A stretch of 24,759 bases of DNA from NCBI GenBank assembly GCA_030054015.1, contig JASGCR010000004.1:1-24759 (forward strand), written 5' to 3'. Positions 6,361 to 13,310 of the stretch are shown here, piece after piece. Both the position numbers and the translations under genes were made by a program. Each line of letters starts with the position of its first letter. Position 1 is the first letter of the stretch. The notes under the pieces are model-generated. The model searched no databases. It was given only the letters and a program-made list of their open reading frames with translations, and had not been told where the DNA came from. This DNA is from Candidatus Symbiobacter sp. (GTDB lineage: Bacteria > Pseudomonadota > Alphaproteobacteria > Elsterales > Elsteraceae).

Positions 6361-8194
6361 TGGGGTCGAGATACCAGCCTTCGAGGTCAAATCCCTGCCA
6401 GGGCAAAGTTGCGGCATGGCCGTAACGATTCCAATGCGCCACCCGCACCGCGTCAATATAATACATGGGGATGAGGATATGGCTCCATAACAAAGCGCGA
6501 TCCAGCGCATGGCTGGCACTCTCCAAATCCTTGCGCGAACGCGAATTGATCAGAATTTCAACCAATTTATCGATGGCGGGATTGGCGAGGCCACTGAGAT
6601 TTTGGCTGCCGTCAGTTTTGGCCGCCGCGCTGCTCCAGTAATTGCGCTGTTCATTGCCGGGGCTCAGCGATTGCGTGAACAGACCCACCATCATATCATA
6701 ATCGAATTTATCCACCCGCGCCTGGTATTGCGAGGGATCAACCGTACGAATTTTGGCGCGAATGCCAATCCGCTCTAAATTACCAGTAAAGGGCAAAATA
6801 ATCCGTTCCAATAAGGGATTGTTCAACAAGATTTCAAAGGTAAATTCTTGTCCCGCCTCATTGACCAATTTGCCATTTTTGATCACCCATCCGGCCTGGC
6901 TCAGCAAATTTATCGCCTGTTTCAACCCATCGCGGATGACACCGCTGCCGTCGCTTTTGGGCGGGGCGTAAATCTGGGAAAATACTTCCGGCGGCAAACC
7001 GCCTTTAAGCGGGGTTAAAATCGCCAATTCGGCTTTACTGGGCAGGGATTTTGGGGCGGCCAGGGTTGAATTCATGAAATAACTGTCGGTGCGTTTATAG
7101 GCATTGTAAAATAGGGCTTGATTGCTCCATTCAAAATCAAAGCAATAGGCTAAGGCCGCCCGCACCCGCGCATCGGCAAAAATCGGTCGCCGCAAATTAT
7201 AGACCAAACCCTGCATCGGGGCCGGGAAACGAGTGGGCAAAGTGGTCTTGACCAATTTACCACTGGCCAAAGCGGGTGATTCATACCCAATCGCCCAATT
7301 TTTTGACGAAGGTTCAATCCGCAGATCCAATGCCCCGGATTTCAACGCCTCTAAGGCCACCGTGTCGTCGCGGTAATAATCGATGCGAATCTGGTCAAAA
7401 TTAAAGCGTCCACGATTGACCGCCAAATCGCGCCCCCAATAATCGGGGCGGCGTTCATAGGTAATGGCGCGGCCAGGATCAACCGCGCCCACTTGGTACG
7501 GCCCACTGCCCAATATTGGCGACAGGCTGGTTTCATCAAATTTACGGCTCTCAAACCATTTTTGCGACAAAACCGGCAAAGACCCCACCACCATCGGCAA
7601 TTCGCGGTTGTTTTTATTGGCGAGGGTAAATTTCACCCGCGCCGGGTCTAAGGCCTCAATCTTGCTGACATCCGCCCAGTACGAGGCATAAATTGGCCGC
7701 CCTTGTTGCCTGAGCAGATTAAAACTAAACACCACATCGGCGGCAGTGAGCTTTGACCCATCGGCAAATTTGGCCTCAGGCCGCAAATGATAAATGACAT
7801 AACTGCGATCCGGAGCCAATTGGAACCCATCCGCCAGCAAACCATAAAGCGTATAAGGTTCATCGTCACTTTGTACCGTCAATGTGTCAAAGGTGAGATA
7901 GATGTTGCCAGCCGGATTGCCTTTGAGGATATAGGGGTTCAGCGAATCAAACGTACCAATGGCCGCCATCCGCACCAAGCCGCCTTTGGGGGCTTTGGGG
8001 TCAAGATAGTCGAAATGGTCAAATCCGGGTTTGTATTTCACATCGCCATAAAGCGACAATGCCGGTTGCAGCTTGCCGCCCCCGCTTTCTGAGGCGGTGG
8101 CCGGGCGGGCGGTTGGCAAGCAAAAAACCGCCCCCATCAGGGCAAAAATGGCGAAAAAATGGGCGCGTGGGCGCGGGCGATTCAGGTGTGTCAT
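6341..8194 (-). CDS. yejA: YejA-type microcin C/peptide substrate-binding protein
   Basis: This 617-residue periplasmic extracellular solute-binding protein (family 5) delivers peptides to YejBEF. The chosen ATG at 8194 gives MTHLNRPRPRAHFFAIFALMGAVF, a basic end and hydrophobic core typical of a signal peptide, with a likely cut after PATA. Family landmarks are FDSLNPYILKGNPAGNIYLTFDTL near the N terminus, GSGPYQVGAVDPGRAITYERRPDYWG in the middle and YWSSAAAKTDGSQNLSG late. A longer frame to 8290 only adds residues translated from a 12-bp tandem repeat. The gene reads toward yejB but is separated from it by the inserted region at 4198-6340. Its last six codons lie inside the 20-bp direct repeat. 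Confidence 0.93.
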   Translation of the reverse strand: MTHLNRPRPRAHFFAIFALMGAVFCLPTARPATASESGGGKLQPALSLYGDVKYKPGFDHFDYLDPKAPKGGLVRMAAIGTFDSLNPYILKGNPAGNIYLTFDTLTVQSDDEPYTLYGLLADGFQLAPDRSYVIYHLRPEAKFADGSKLTAADVVFSFNLLRQQGRPIYASYWADVSKIEALDPARVKFTLANKNNRELPMVVGSLPVLSQKWFESRKFDETSLSPILGSGPYQVGAVDPGRAITYERRPDYWGRDLAVNRGRFNFDQIRIDYYRDDTVALEALKSGALDLRIEPSSKNWAIGYESPALASGKLVKTTLPTRFPAPMQGLVYNLRRPIFADARVRAALAYCFDFEWSNQALFYNAYKRTDSYFMNSTLAAPKSLPSKAELAILTPLKGGLPPEVFSQIYAPPKSDGSGVIRDGLKQAINLLSQAGWVIKNGKLVNEAGQEFTFEILLNNPLLERIILPFTGNLERIGIRAKIRTVDPSQYQARVDKFDYDMMVGLFTQSLSPGNEQRNYWSSAAAKTDGSQNLSGLANPAIDKLVEILINSRSRKDLESASHALDRALLWSHILIPMYYIDAVRVAHWNRYGHAATLPWQGFDLEGWYLDPTKIEGK

Positions 8195-8230
8195 ACGGGG
8201 GGTTTTATCACCAAATCCGATTTTTGCCAA

Positions 8231-8290
8231 GGCGTCTGCCAAGGTATCTACCGAGGTATCTGCCGCGGCGTCTGCCAAGGCGTCTGCCAA
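8231..8290. repeat. 12-bp tandem repeat, five units
   Basis: Five 12-bp units begin at 8231, 8243, 8255, 8267 and 8279. Three read GGCGTCTGCCAA and two are variants. The right-hand part encodes the C-terminal WQTP-like tail of tag, and the whole tract lies just upstream of yejA. Unit number is probably variable through replication slippage, which would change both the Tag tail and the yejA leader. Confidence 0.8.
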
Positions 8291-8808
8291 GGCGGGTTAC
8301 AGCGCAAAACCTGTGCCGCAATTGGACAGTCTGCGTCATGAGCATCCGGCAGATACCCCACCCCCATCAGAAATTCATGGACAATTTCACCGCCGGTAAA
8401 ACGGAAGTTTTTGCGAAAAATTTTCACCCAATCGGCAAGATTTTGCGGATGATGGGCATCAAGCCAGGCCGCAAACCCGCCATGCGAGTCCCGCATCGCC
8501 ATAATTTGGGCGGCATTGTAAATAATGGCGGCGATTTTAAGGCGGTTGCGGATGATGCGGGCATCGGTCAGCAAACGCGCCCGCGCATCCTCGTCATAAG
8601 CGGCGATCTTGGCCACATCATAATGGTCAAAAGCCGCCGCCATCCCGTGGCGACGTTTTAAGATAATGTCCCAGGACAATCCTGCCTGGGATATTTCCAG
8701 CACCAACCGCTCAAACAATGCCGATTCCCCCCGAATCGGAAAGCCATGCTCGGTGGCGTGAAACTCCTGGTGGGCGGGAGCAGTGGCGGCGAATCGGCAG
8801 TAACTCAT
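8248..8808 (-). CDS. tag: DNA-3-methyladenine glycosylase I
   Basis: This 186-residue cytoplasmic base-excision enzyme removes 3-methyladenine from alkylated DNA. With the ATG at 8808 the residue numbers match E. coli Tag: Cys4 and His17 of the zinc snap, Glu38 and Trp46 (EISQAGLSW) in the base pocket. His157 and Cys161 (HDADC) complete the zinc site. An alternative ATG at 8817 adds only three residues. The last ~14 residues (PWQTPWQTPRQIPR) replace the usual tail and come from the 12-bp tandem repeat. The stop lies 53 bp before yejA on the same strand, so cotranscription is possible. Confidence 0.9.
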   Translation of the reverse strand: MSYCRFAATAPAHQEFHATEHGFPIRGESALFERLVLEISQAGLSWDIILKRRHGMAAAFDHYDVAKIAAYDEDARARLLTDARIIRNRLKIAAIIYNAAQIMAMRDSHGGFAAWLDAHHPQNLADWVKIFRKNFRFTGGEIVHEFLMGVGYLPDAHDADCPIAAQVLRCNPPWQTPWQTPRQIPR

Positions 8809-8840
8809 GGGGTACATTCCCAAAGCGGCATCGCGCCGCG

Positions 8841-8878
8841 CTTATTCAGACCTTTCTTAAGGTTAAACTCCGAATAAG
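8841..8878. repeat. Dispersed TTATTCAGACC motif, copy 3, in a hairpin
   Basis: CTTATTCAGACC followed by TTTCTTAA at 8841-8860. CTTATTC (8841-8847) can pair with GAATAAG (8872-8878), giving a weak hairpin between the small gene ending at 8886 and tag. It could end transcripts of the small-gene unit, but no strong T-run follows on the minus strand. Confidence 0.5.
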
Positions 8879-8885
8879 TTTTCAA

Positions 8886-9131
8886 TCAGACCGCCCGATT
8901 GACCGCGACGGGGGCGGTGGCGGATAGTTTGGCCGCCGCCCGCAAGTCCTGCGCCGCTTTAATTGACGAAACCGGTGTCAAGGCCCCAGAGAGCGAGGGG
9001 GTCACGGACTGGTTCGCCATGGCTTTAATCTTATCTTGGACCGTCTGTTGCGACGGCGCAAGCACAGAGGCTGTGGTTGTGGTCGGTAGGGTTGGCGTCG
9101 TGCCGTACAAGGGGGATGAATTTACGTTCAT
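8886..9131 (-). CDS. Small hypothetical protein (81 aa)
   Basis: I do not recognise this protein. It is rich in Thr, Ser, Ala and Pro: the N-terminal third is a Thr/Pro stretch (YGTTPTLPTTTTASV), the middle is a possible short helix (QQTVQDKIKAMAN), and the end is Ala-rich (IKAAQDLRAAAKLS). There is no signal peptide or membrane helix. The main evidence that it is real is an almost ideal ribosome binding site, AAGGAGGTTATT directly before ATG, which predicts high translation. It follows the small gene at 9202-9408 by 70 bp on the same strand, and the two probably share a promoter. Confidence 0.65.
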   Translation of the reverse strand: MNVNSSPLYGTTPTLPTTTTASVLAPSQQTVQDKIKAMANQSVTPSLSGALTPVSSIKAAQDLRAAAKLSATAPVAVNRAV

Positions 9132-9201
9132 AATAACCTCCTTCGATGATGGTTAGCACCTTGGAAAATGAGGGCAAATGGCCTCGGTTGGAGTGCGACC
9201 G

Positions 9202-9408
9202 TTAGACCTGAATGTTTTTCAAAGCCGGGCCAGTTGGCCTCAAGGTCTGCGCGACGGTTTGCGCAACCGTTGGGGCGACGTAGGGTTTCCGTACTTGCTC
9301 TTTCAAGGCTTGCAGGGATTCCACGGCCGGCGAGACATATTTGGCCAGGCCCGGATGGGCATTCCGTTGTTCGGTTGCGATGATTAATCTTTGCGTTAAA
9401 TTGGACAT
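9202..9408 (-). CDS. Small hypothetical protein (68 aa)
   Basis: I do not recognise this protein. It begins MSNLTQRLIIATEQRNAHPG, continues through a predicted helix (AVESLQALKEQVRKP) and ends in a Thr/Val/Gln repeat (TVAQTVAQTL) followed by a basic tail. It is probably soluble. AAAGGAG lies 7 bases before the ATG at 9408, which is why I prefer this start to longer versions of the frame. A plausible sigma70-type promoter is at 9449-9477. Together with 8886-9131 it forms a two-gene unit of short proteins rich in Ala, Thr and Val, perhaps strongly expressed. Confidence 0.62.
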   Translation of the reverse strand: MSNLTQRLIIATEQRNAHPGLAKYVSPAVESLQALKEQVRKPYVAPTVAQTVAQTLRPTGPALKNIQV

Positions 9409-9448
9409 TTCTATCTCCTTTGCGGGAAAGATTGCTCTATTTAAGTTG

Positions 9449-9477
9449 TCTATAACATAGTTCATCTCTCGACACAA
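9449..9477 (-). promoter_or_regulatory. Candidate sigma70-type promoter for small-gene pair
   Basis: On the minus strand, TTGTGT (9472-9477) and TATAGA (9449-9454) are separated by 17 bases, close to the -35/-10 consensus. They lie about 40 bp before the start codon of the gene at 9408. This is pattern match only. Confidence 0.4.
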
Positions 9478-9590
9478 CTGGTTTGCGGCATTTTTACACA
9501 CGGTTGGGGATATGAGCAAAATCTTGCGCAAAATCGGTAGCGTCTCACGGGTGAGCCTACCACCCCTCACTATAAAAAAAGAAAGGCGTC

Positions 9591-9750
9591 AAAAAAAGAG
9601 CGTCATTACCCGCCAGACTGCAAGCGAATTTTCGCTTGCAGTCTGAGTCGGGTAATCCCCCAGGAGTATTATTCCCCAAAACTCCTGGGGGATTCCCCGA
9701 CTCGAAATATCCGTGTAACACGGATATTTCGGCGGGGAATGACGCTCTTT
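9591..9750. repeat. Cloverleaf palindromic repeat R4, complete copy
   Basis: The outer stem is 9598-9614 with 9731-9747 and is flanked by A7 and T3. Arm 1 is 9615-9628/9631-9644, arm 2 is 9645-9667/9681-9703 and arm 3 is 9704-9715/9719-9730. Compared with other copies, 9695 and 9737 both differ. The two changes are mismatches in the cloverleaf but pair with each other in an alternative hairpin (ATTCCCCG 9692-9699 with CGGGGAAT 9733-9740). It shares the 460-bp gap at 9409-9868 with copy R5. Confidence 0.88.
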
Positions 9751-9787
9751 CTTTCCGCTTGCGCTAACTTAAGAGCGTCAAAAAAGT

Positions 9788-9857
9788 GAGCGTCATCACC
9801 CGCCGCCGCCTTGAGGCGGCGAGTCGGGTGATCCCCCAGGCATTTTGGAAATAATGC
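9788..9857. repeat. Palindromic repeat R5, truncated copy
   Basis: The first module is present: ATCACCCG (9795-9802) pairs with CGGGTGAT (9825-9832) around a GC-rich arm (9804-9810/9815-9821). A degraded second arm follows (GCATT 9840-9844 with AATGC 9853-9857). The third arm is missing and pdxJ ends 12 bp further on. Positions 9797 and 9830 carry complementary changes from the family sequence, so pairing was kept. Confidence 0.75.
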
Positions 9858-9868
9858 TCAATTTAACA

Positions 9869-10696
9869 TCACCCCCCCATTGCCGCCATAAACCGCCGCA
9901 CCGCTTCGGGCAATCCGACCAAAAATGCCTCGGACACCAGGGCGTGACCGATGGAGACTTCGTCGGGTTTGACGCATTCCACCAACTTGGCCAGGTTAGC
10001 CAAAGTCAGATCATGTCCGGCATTCACCCTTAACCCTAATTGCCGCGCCCGCGTGGCGGCGGCGGCTAATTTTTCCAATTCGCGGTCTAAGTTTGCCAGG
10101 GTGGTTTTTGCCAGGGTGGTTTTTACCTGGGCGGCCTTTTCCTGCCCCTGTTCCTTATGCCAGGCGGCTTCGGCCAGGGCATAGGGCCCGGTGTAAAATT
10201 CCACGGCCTGGATGCCATAACGCGCCGCCATTTCAACCGATTCCACATCGCCCCAAATAAACAAACTCAGGCGGGAAATTTTGCCCAAATTTTTGACCGT
10301 CAAAGCCAATAATTCCATGTCATCGCGCGCTCCCCAGCCGCGTTCCGAGGTTTTTTCGCCAAGATTGACCGGCACGATGGTGAATTGCTGTGGCCTTATG
10401 CGTTCAACAAATTCTAATAAATCGGGACGCAAATCCCCCTCGACATTCATTTCGGCGGTGTCTTTGATGCCTTTGCCCTCGCAAGCCGCCCTCCGTTTCG
10501 CCATTAAATCCATCACCGCCACAATATCGCTGAACAAGGCATGACGTTGGTCGGCGCGGGGATGCAAGGTAATGCCATGCGCCCCCGCCGCCAAACACGC
10601 CTGGGCCGCCGCCGTGACATCGGGGCCGAAATGATCGCGGGCATTCCGTACCAGGGCGATTTTATCGAGATTGCAACTCAGGCGCAGGATGGTCAT
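9869..10696 (-). CDS. pdxJ: Pyridoxine 5'-phosphate synthase, divergent
   Basis: This 275-residue TIM-barrel enzyme condenses 1-deoxyxylulose 5-phosphate with 3-amino-2-oxopropyl phosphate to give pyridoxine 5'-phosphate (vitamin B6). Family features are RNAR (17-20), GITLHPRADQRH (41-52), EMNVEG (82-87), the PVNLGEKTSERGW region (109-121), EFYTGPYA and NAGHDL. The usual N-terminal NIDHVATLR is NLDKIALVR here, losing the His. The protein is about 30 residues longer than typical, partly through a 15-bp duplication (10095-10124) that gives KTTLAKTTLA. The start is ATG with an upstream AGGGAGA. The stop lies just beyond repeat R5. The identity is sure, and the altered motif suggests a divergent subgroup. 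Confidence 0.88.
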   Translation of the reverse strand: MTILRLSCNLDKIALVRNARDHFGPDVTAAAQACLAAGAHGITLHPRADQRHALFSDIVAVMDLMAKRRAACEGKGIKDTAEMNVEGDLRPDLLEFVERIRPQQFTIVPVNLGEKTSERGWGARDDMELLALTVKNLGKISRLSLFIWGDVESVEMAARYGIQAVEFYTGPYALAEAAWHKEQGQEKAAQVKTTLAKTTLANLDRELEKLAAAATRARQLGLRVNAGHDLTLANLAKLVECVKPDEVSIGHALVSEAFLVGLPEAVRRFMAAMGG

Positions 10697-10735
10697 AGGT
10701 TCTCCCTATTTTGCATTTGCCAAATTTCCCCCAAA

Positions 10736-12133
10736 TTATTGTCCGGTTTGCAAACGATCCATGAGTTGTTTGACGGTTGGAATAAACCCATGGGCATAAA
10801 ATGGGTCGCTGGCAAAGCGATAGGCATTATGGCCGGCAAACATCAATTGATGATCAATGTCATCGGAATGGCTGATGGTTTGCAAGGTTTTTTGGATGCA
10901 GAACGAGCGCGGATCGGGCGATTTGCCGGTGGTATTGCCCTCATGCTGCGACCAATTCGAGAAAATACATTGCGACAAACAGCCCATACAGTCAATTTGA
11001 TCGCGCCGAATCTCTTCGGCTTCGGCGGGGGTGACAAAGATCAAGGTGGATTCCGGCGTACGCAAGGCCTCGGTAAACCCTTGCGTCTCCCAATTTTTAA
11101 CCGCGACCAAATCTTTGGCGGTCAAATAAACAATGCGTTGACGCGGGCCAATGCCATGCGCCGCCTCATGTTCGCCATGTGGATGGGTGGTATAGGCCAC
11201 TTGCCGTTCCGAACGTCCCCGCAACCCACTTAAAAACGCATTTTTGACGGCGGAAGAATAAAACCCGGTCGGACTGAAGCGATTCAGATACACATCGCCC
11301 GATTTTAACTCTAGCAAACGTTGTTTCCACACCTGCGAAATCGGGGATTCGACGGTCAATAATGGCCGCGTACCAAATTGGAACGCGACTTTGCCAATGT
11401 CGGGATTATCGATCCAATCCTCCCATTCATCCAAACGCCAGACACCGCCCGCCATGACCACCGGAATATGGTCAAGGCCGCATTCCTTCATGACCCGTCG
11501 CAATTCTACCACCCGTGGGTAAGGCGGTTCGGGCTGATCGGGGTCTTCGCTGTTGGACAAACCATTATGTCCCCCCGCGAGCCAAGGGTCTTCATACACC
11601 ACCCCGCCCAGAAATTCGGGAAAGCGGTGATAAGCCCGTTTCCACAAAGCGCGAAAGGCGCGGGCTGAGGAGACAATGGGAAAATAACTCACCCCATATT
11701 GGGCCGAGATTTCGGCAATCCGATACGGCATCCCAGCCCCACAGGTCACGCCGTGAATGAGGCCTTTTGCCCCCTCTAACACGCCATGCAAAATTTGCTC
11801 GGCGGCGGCCATTTCCCATAACACATTCATGTGAATGCGCCCCTGGCCGCCGGCAATGTCGTGGGCTTTTTGGGCTTGGGCGATGCCGCCCTGGATCGAA
11901 TAGTGAATCAATTCAATATGGCGTTCGCGGCGGGTGGTGCCTTTATAGATAATCGGGATGATGTTGCCGTTTTGGTCATAAGAATCGGCGTTCACCCCAG
12001 AAAATGTGCCAATGCCCCCGGCTTTGGCCCAGGCGCCAGAGCTTTCGCCATTGGACACAGAGATGCCTTTACCGCCCTCGATCAAGGGCAGATAGTCACG
12101 ACGGTTAATAATCAAGGGTTGCAGATGCTTCAC
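10736..12133 (-). CDS. Nitronate monooxygenase-like flavoprotein with Cys-rich C-terminal extension
   Basis: This 465-residue protein resembles the nitronate monooxygenase (2-nitropropane dioxygenase) family, FMN-dependent TIM barrels. Visible motifs are GLIHGVTCGAGMPYRI, PVVMAGGVW and KVAFQFGTRPLLT, which fit the FMN phosphate-binding loops. Typical members are about 330 residues. Here an extra C-terminal domain carries Cys382, Cys385, Cys389 and Cys412 (DCMGCLSQC...FC), a possible metal or Fe-S site. Translation starts at a GTG with AAGGAG 8-9 bases upstream. The xerC stop is 17 bp before it, so the two are likely cotranscribed. The substrate is unknown; an oxidoreductase using another nitro or enoyl substrate is possible. 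Confidence 0.78.
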   Translation of the reverse strand: MKHLQPLIINRRDYLPLIEGGKGISVSNGESSGAWAKAGGIGTFSGVNADSYDQNGNIIPIIYKGTTRRERHIELIHYSIQGGIAQAQKAHDIAGGQGRIHMNVLWEMAAAEQILHGVLEGAKGLIHGVTCGAGMPYRIAEISAQYGVSYFPIVSSARAFRALWKRAYHRFPEFLGGVVYEDPWLAGGHNGLSNSEDPDQPEPPYPRVVELRRVMKECGLDHIPVVMAGGVWRLDEWEDWIDNPDIGKVAFQFGTRPLLTVESPISQVWKQRLLELKSGDVYLNRFSPTGFYSSAVKNAFLSGLRGRSERQVAYTTHPHGEHEAAHGIGPRQRIVYLTAKDLVAVKNWETQGFTEALRTPESTLIFVTPAEAEEIRRDQIDCMGCLSQCIFSNWSQHEGNTTGKSPDPRSFCIQKTLQTISHSDDIDHQLMFAGHNAYRFASDPFYAHGFIPTVKQLMDRLQTGQ

Positions 12134-12150
12134 CCTGGCTCTCCTTTGGC

Positions 12151-13302
12151 CTATGAATGGGGGCGATTGGTTTTTGCCATCGGGATGTGGGCGGAGTCAC
12201 GCTGGCGCGGATGGGCGCGGTGGCTTAGGCGAAGCCCAGTCGGCTCGACAAAAGTATATCGTTGCGTGGTTGTCAATGAGTTATGTCCCAATAATTGTTG
12301 AATAGCACGTAAATCCCCTCCCGATGCTAATAAATGGGTGGCAAAACTGTGGCGTAAAGCGTGGGGCGTGGCGGAGTCGGGTAAATTTAACGCCCGCCTC
12401 ACCTGGCGCATCTGTCTTTGTACCACGCCAGGATTTAGTTTTCCACCCCGCGCCCCCAGGAAGACCGGCGCGGCCCGATCCATCGCCTGGTTGTCCGAAA
12501 AATAGGGGCAGGCGGCGCAATAATCCGCCACCGCATCGGCAATGATCGGCAAAATCGGCACCATCCTGGGCTTGCCGCCTTTGCCCACCAAATGCAGGGT
12601 CTCCCCCAGGGGGAGGCAATCCTGCGCCAGATTTAGGGCTTCACCCAGACGCAAACCCGCCCCGTATAACAATAAAAACAAAGCATAATCGCGTTTGCCC
12701 TGCCAGGGCGAGGCGGGATGATCGGCGATTTGGGCGAGGGTTTCCGCCGCTTCATGTTCGGACAAGGCTTTGGGCAAACTCAAAGCCCGCTTGGGCAGAC
12801 GCACCAGCGTAAAGGCATCCGACACGGCCACGCCGCGCTGATCCAGATGGTGGGCAAACCGCCGCAAGGCCGATACAGCGCGTGACCGCGATTCGGCCTG
12901 GATGTTTTGCGCTTGCCGCGCCGCCAAATAAGAACGTACATCGTTCAAGGAAAGATGCGACAAACGGGAAAGGTCGGGCTTGTCCCCGTCATGTTGCTGC
13001 AAAAACGTAAAAAATTTAGCCAAATCGCGCCCATAAGCATCCAAAGTGTGTATCGAGGCGCGGCGTTGATGCGCCAATTCGGCCAAAAACCCCATCGCCG
13101 CCGCTACCAAATTTTCCCGCGCCACCGCTTGGAAATTTTTTTCCAACTTGGCGAGCAGACGCTGCCCCAATGTCGCATCGTTTACATCATCTTTGCGGCG
13201 GGGTTGCGGAGTGGGGCGGGGTGTCGGTGCAGCCACCCGGTCAGGCGCAGAATCAGGCGCAATATCGGCCACAGAATCAGGCGCAGAAAAAATTTCGCTC
13301 AT
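12151..13302 (-). CDS. xerC: Tyrosine recombinase, XerC-like
   Basis: This 383-residue recombinase would resolve chromosome dimers at dif with a XerD partner. An N-terminal SAM-like core-binding domain (about 63-155) precedes the catalytic domain. Active-site residues are Arg218 (GAGLRLGEAL), Lys241 or Lys244 (VGKGGKPR), His314 and Arg317 (HALRHSFATH), His340 (LLGHNSL) and nucleophile Tyr349 (TTTQRYT). About 40 N-terminal residues form an Ala/Pro-rich extension absent from typical XerC. The gene starts 8 bp after the DUF484 stop, and a DUF484-xerC order is usual in proteobacteria and argues for XerC rather than a mobile-element integrase. No other recombinase is in the window. Confidence 0.9.
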   Translation of the reverse strand: MSEIFSAPDSVADIAPDSAPDRVAAPTPRPTPQPRRKDDVNDATLGQRLLAKLEKNFQAVARENLVAAAMGFLAELAHQRRASIHTLDAYGRDLAKFFTFLQQHDGDKPDLSRLSHLSLNDVRSYLAARQAQNIQAESRSRAVSALRRFAHHLDQRGVAVSDAFTLVRLPKRALSLPKALSEHEAAETLAQIADHPASPWQGKRDYALFLLLYGAGLRLGEALNLAQDCLPLGETLHLVGKGGKPRMVPILPIIADAVADYCAACPYFSDNQAMDRAAPVFLGARGGKLNPGVVQRQMRQVRRALNLPDSATPHALRHSFATHLLASGGDLRAIQQLLGHNSLTTTQRYTFVEPTGLRLSHRAHPRQRDSAHIPMAKTNRPHS

Positions 13303-13310
13303 GGCACATT

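Noticed and set aside
8195..8290. N-terminal extension of yejA (ADALADAAADTSVDT...)
   Set aside because: It is translated from a 12-bp tandem repeat, and the signal peptide begins at the ATG at 8194.
12151..13302. Tyrosine recombinase as integrase of an island
   Set aside because: The DUF484-xerC neighbourhood and lack of flanking attachment repeats point to the housekeeping XerC.
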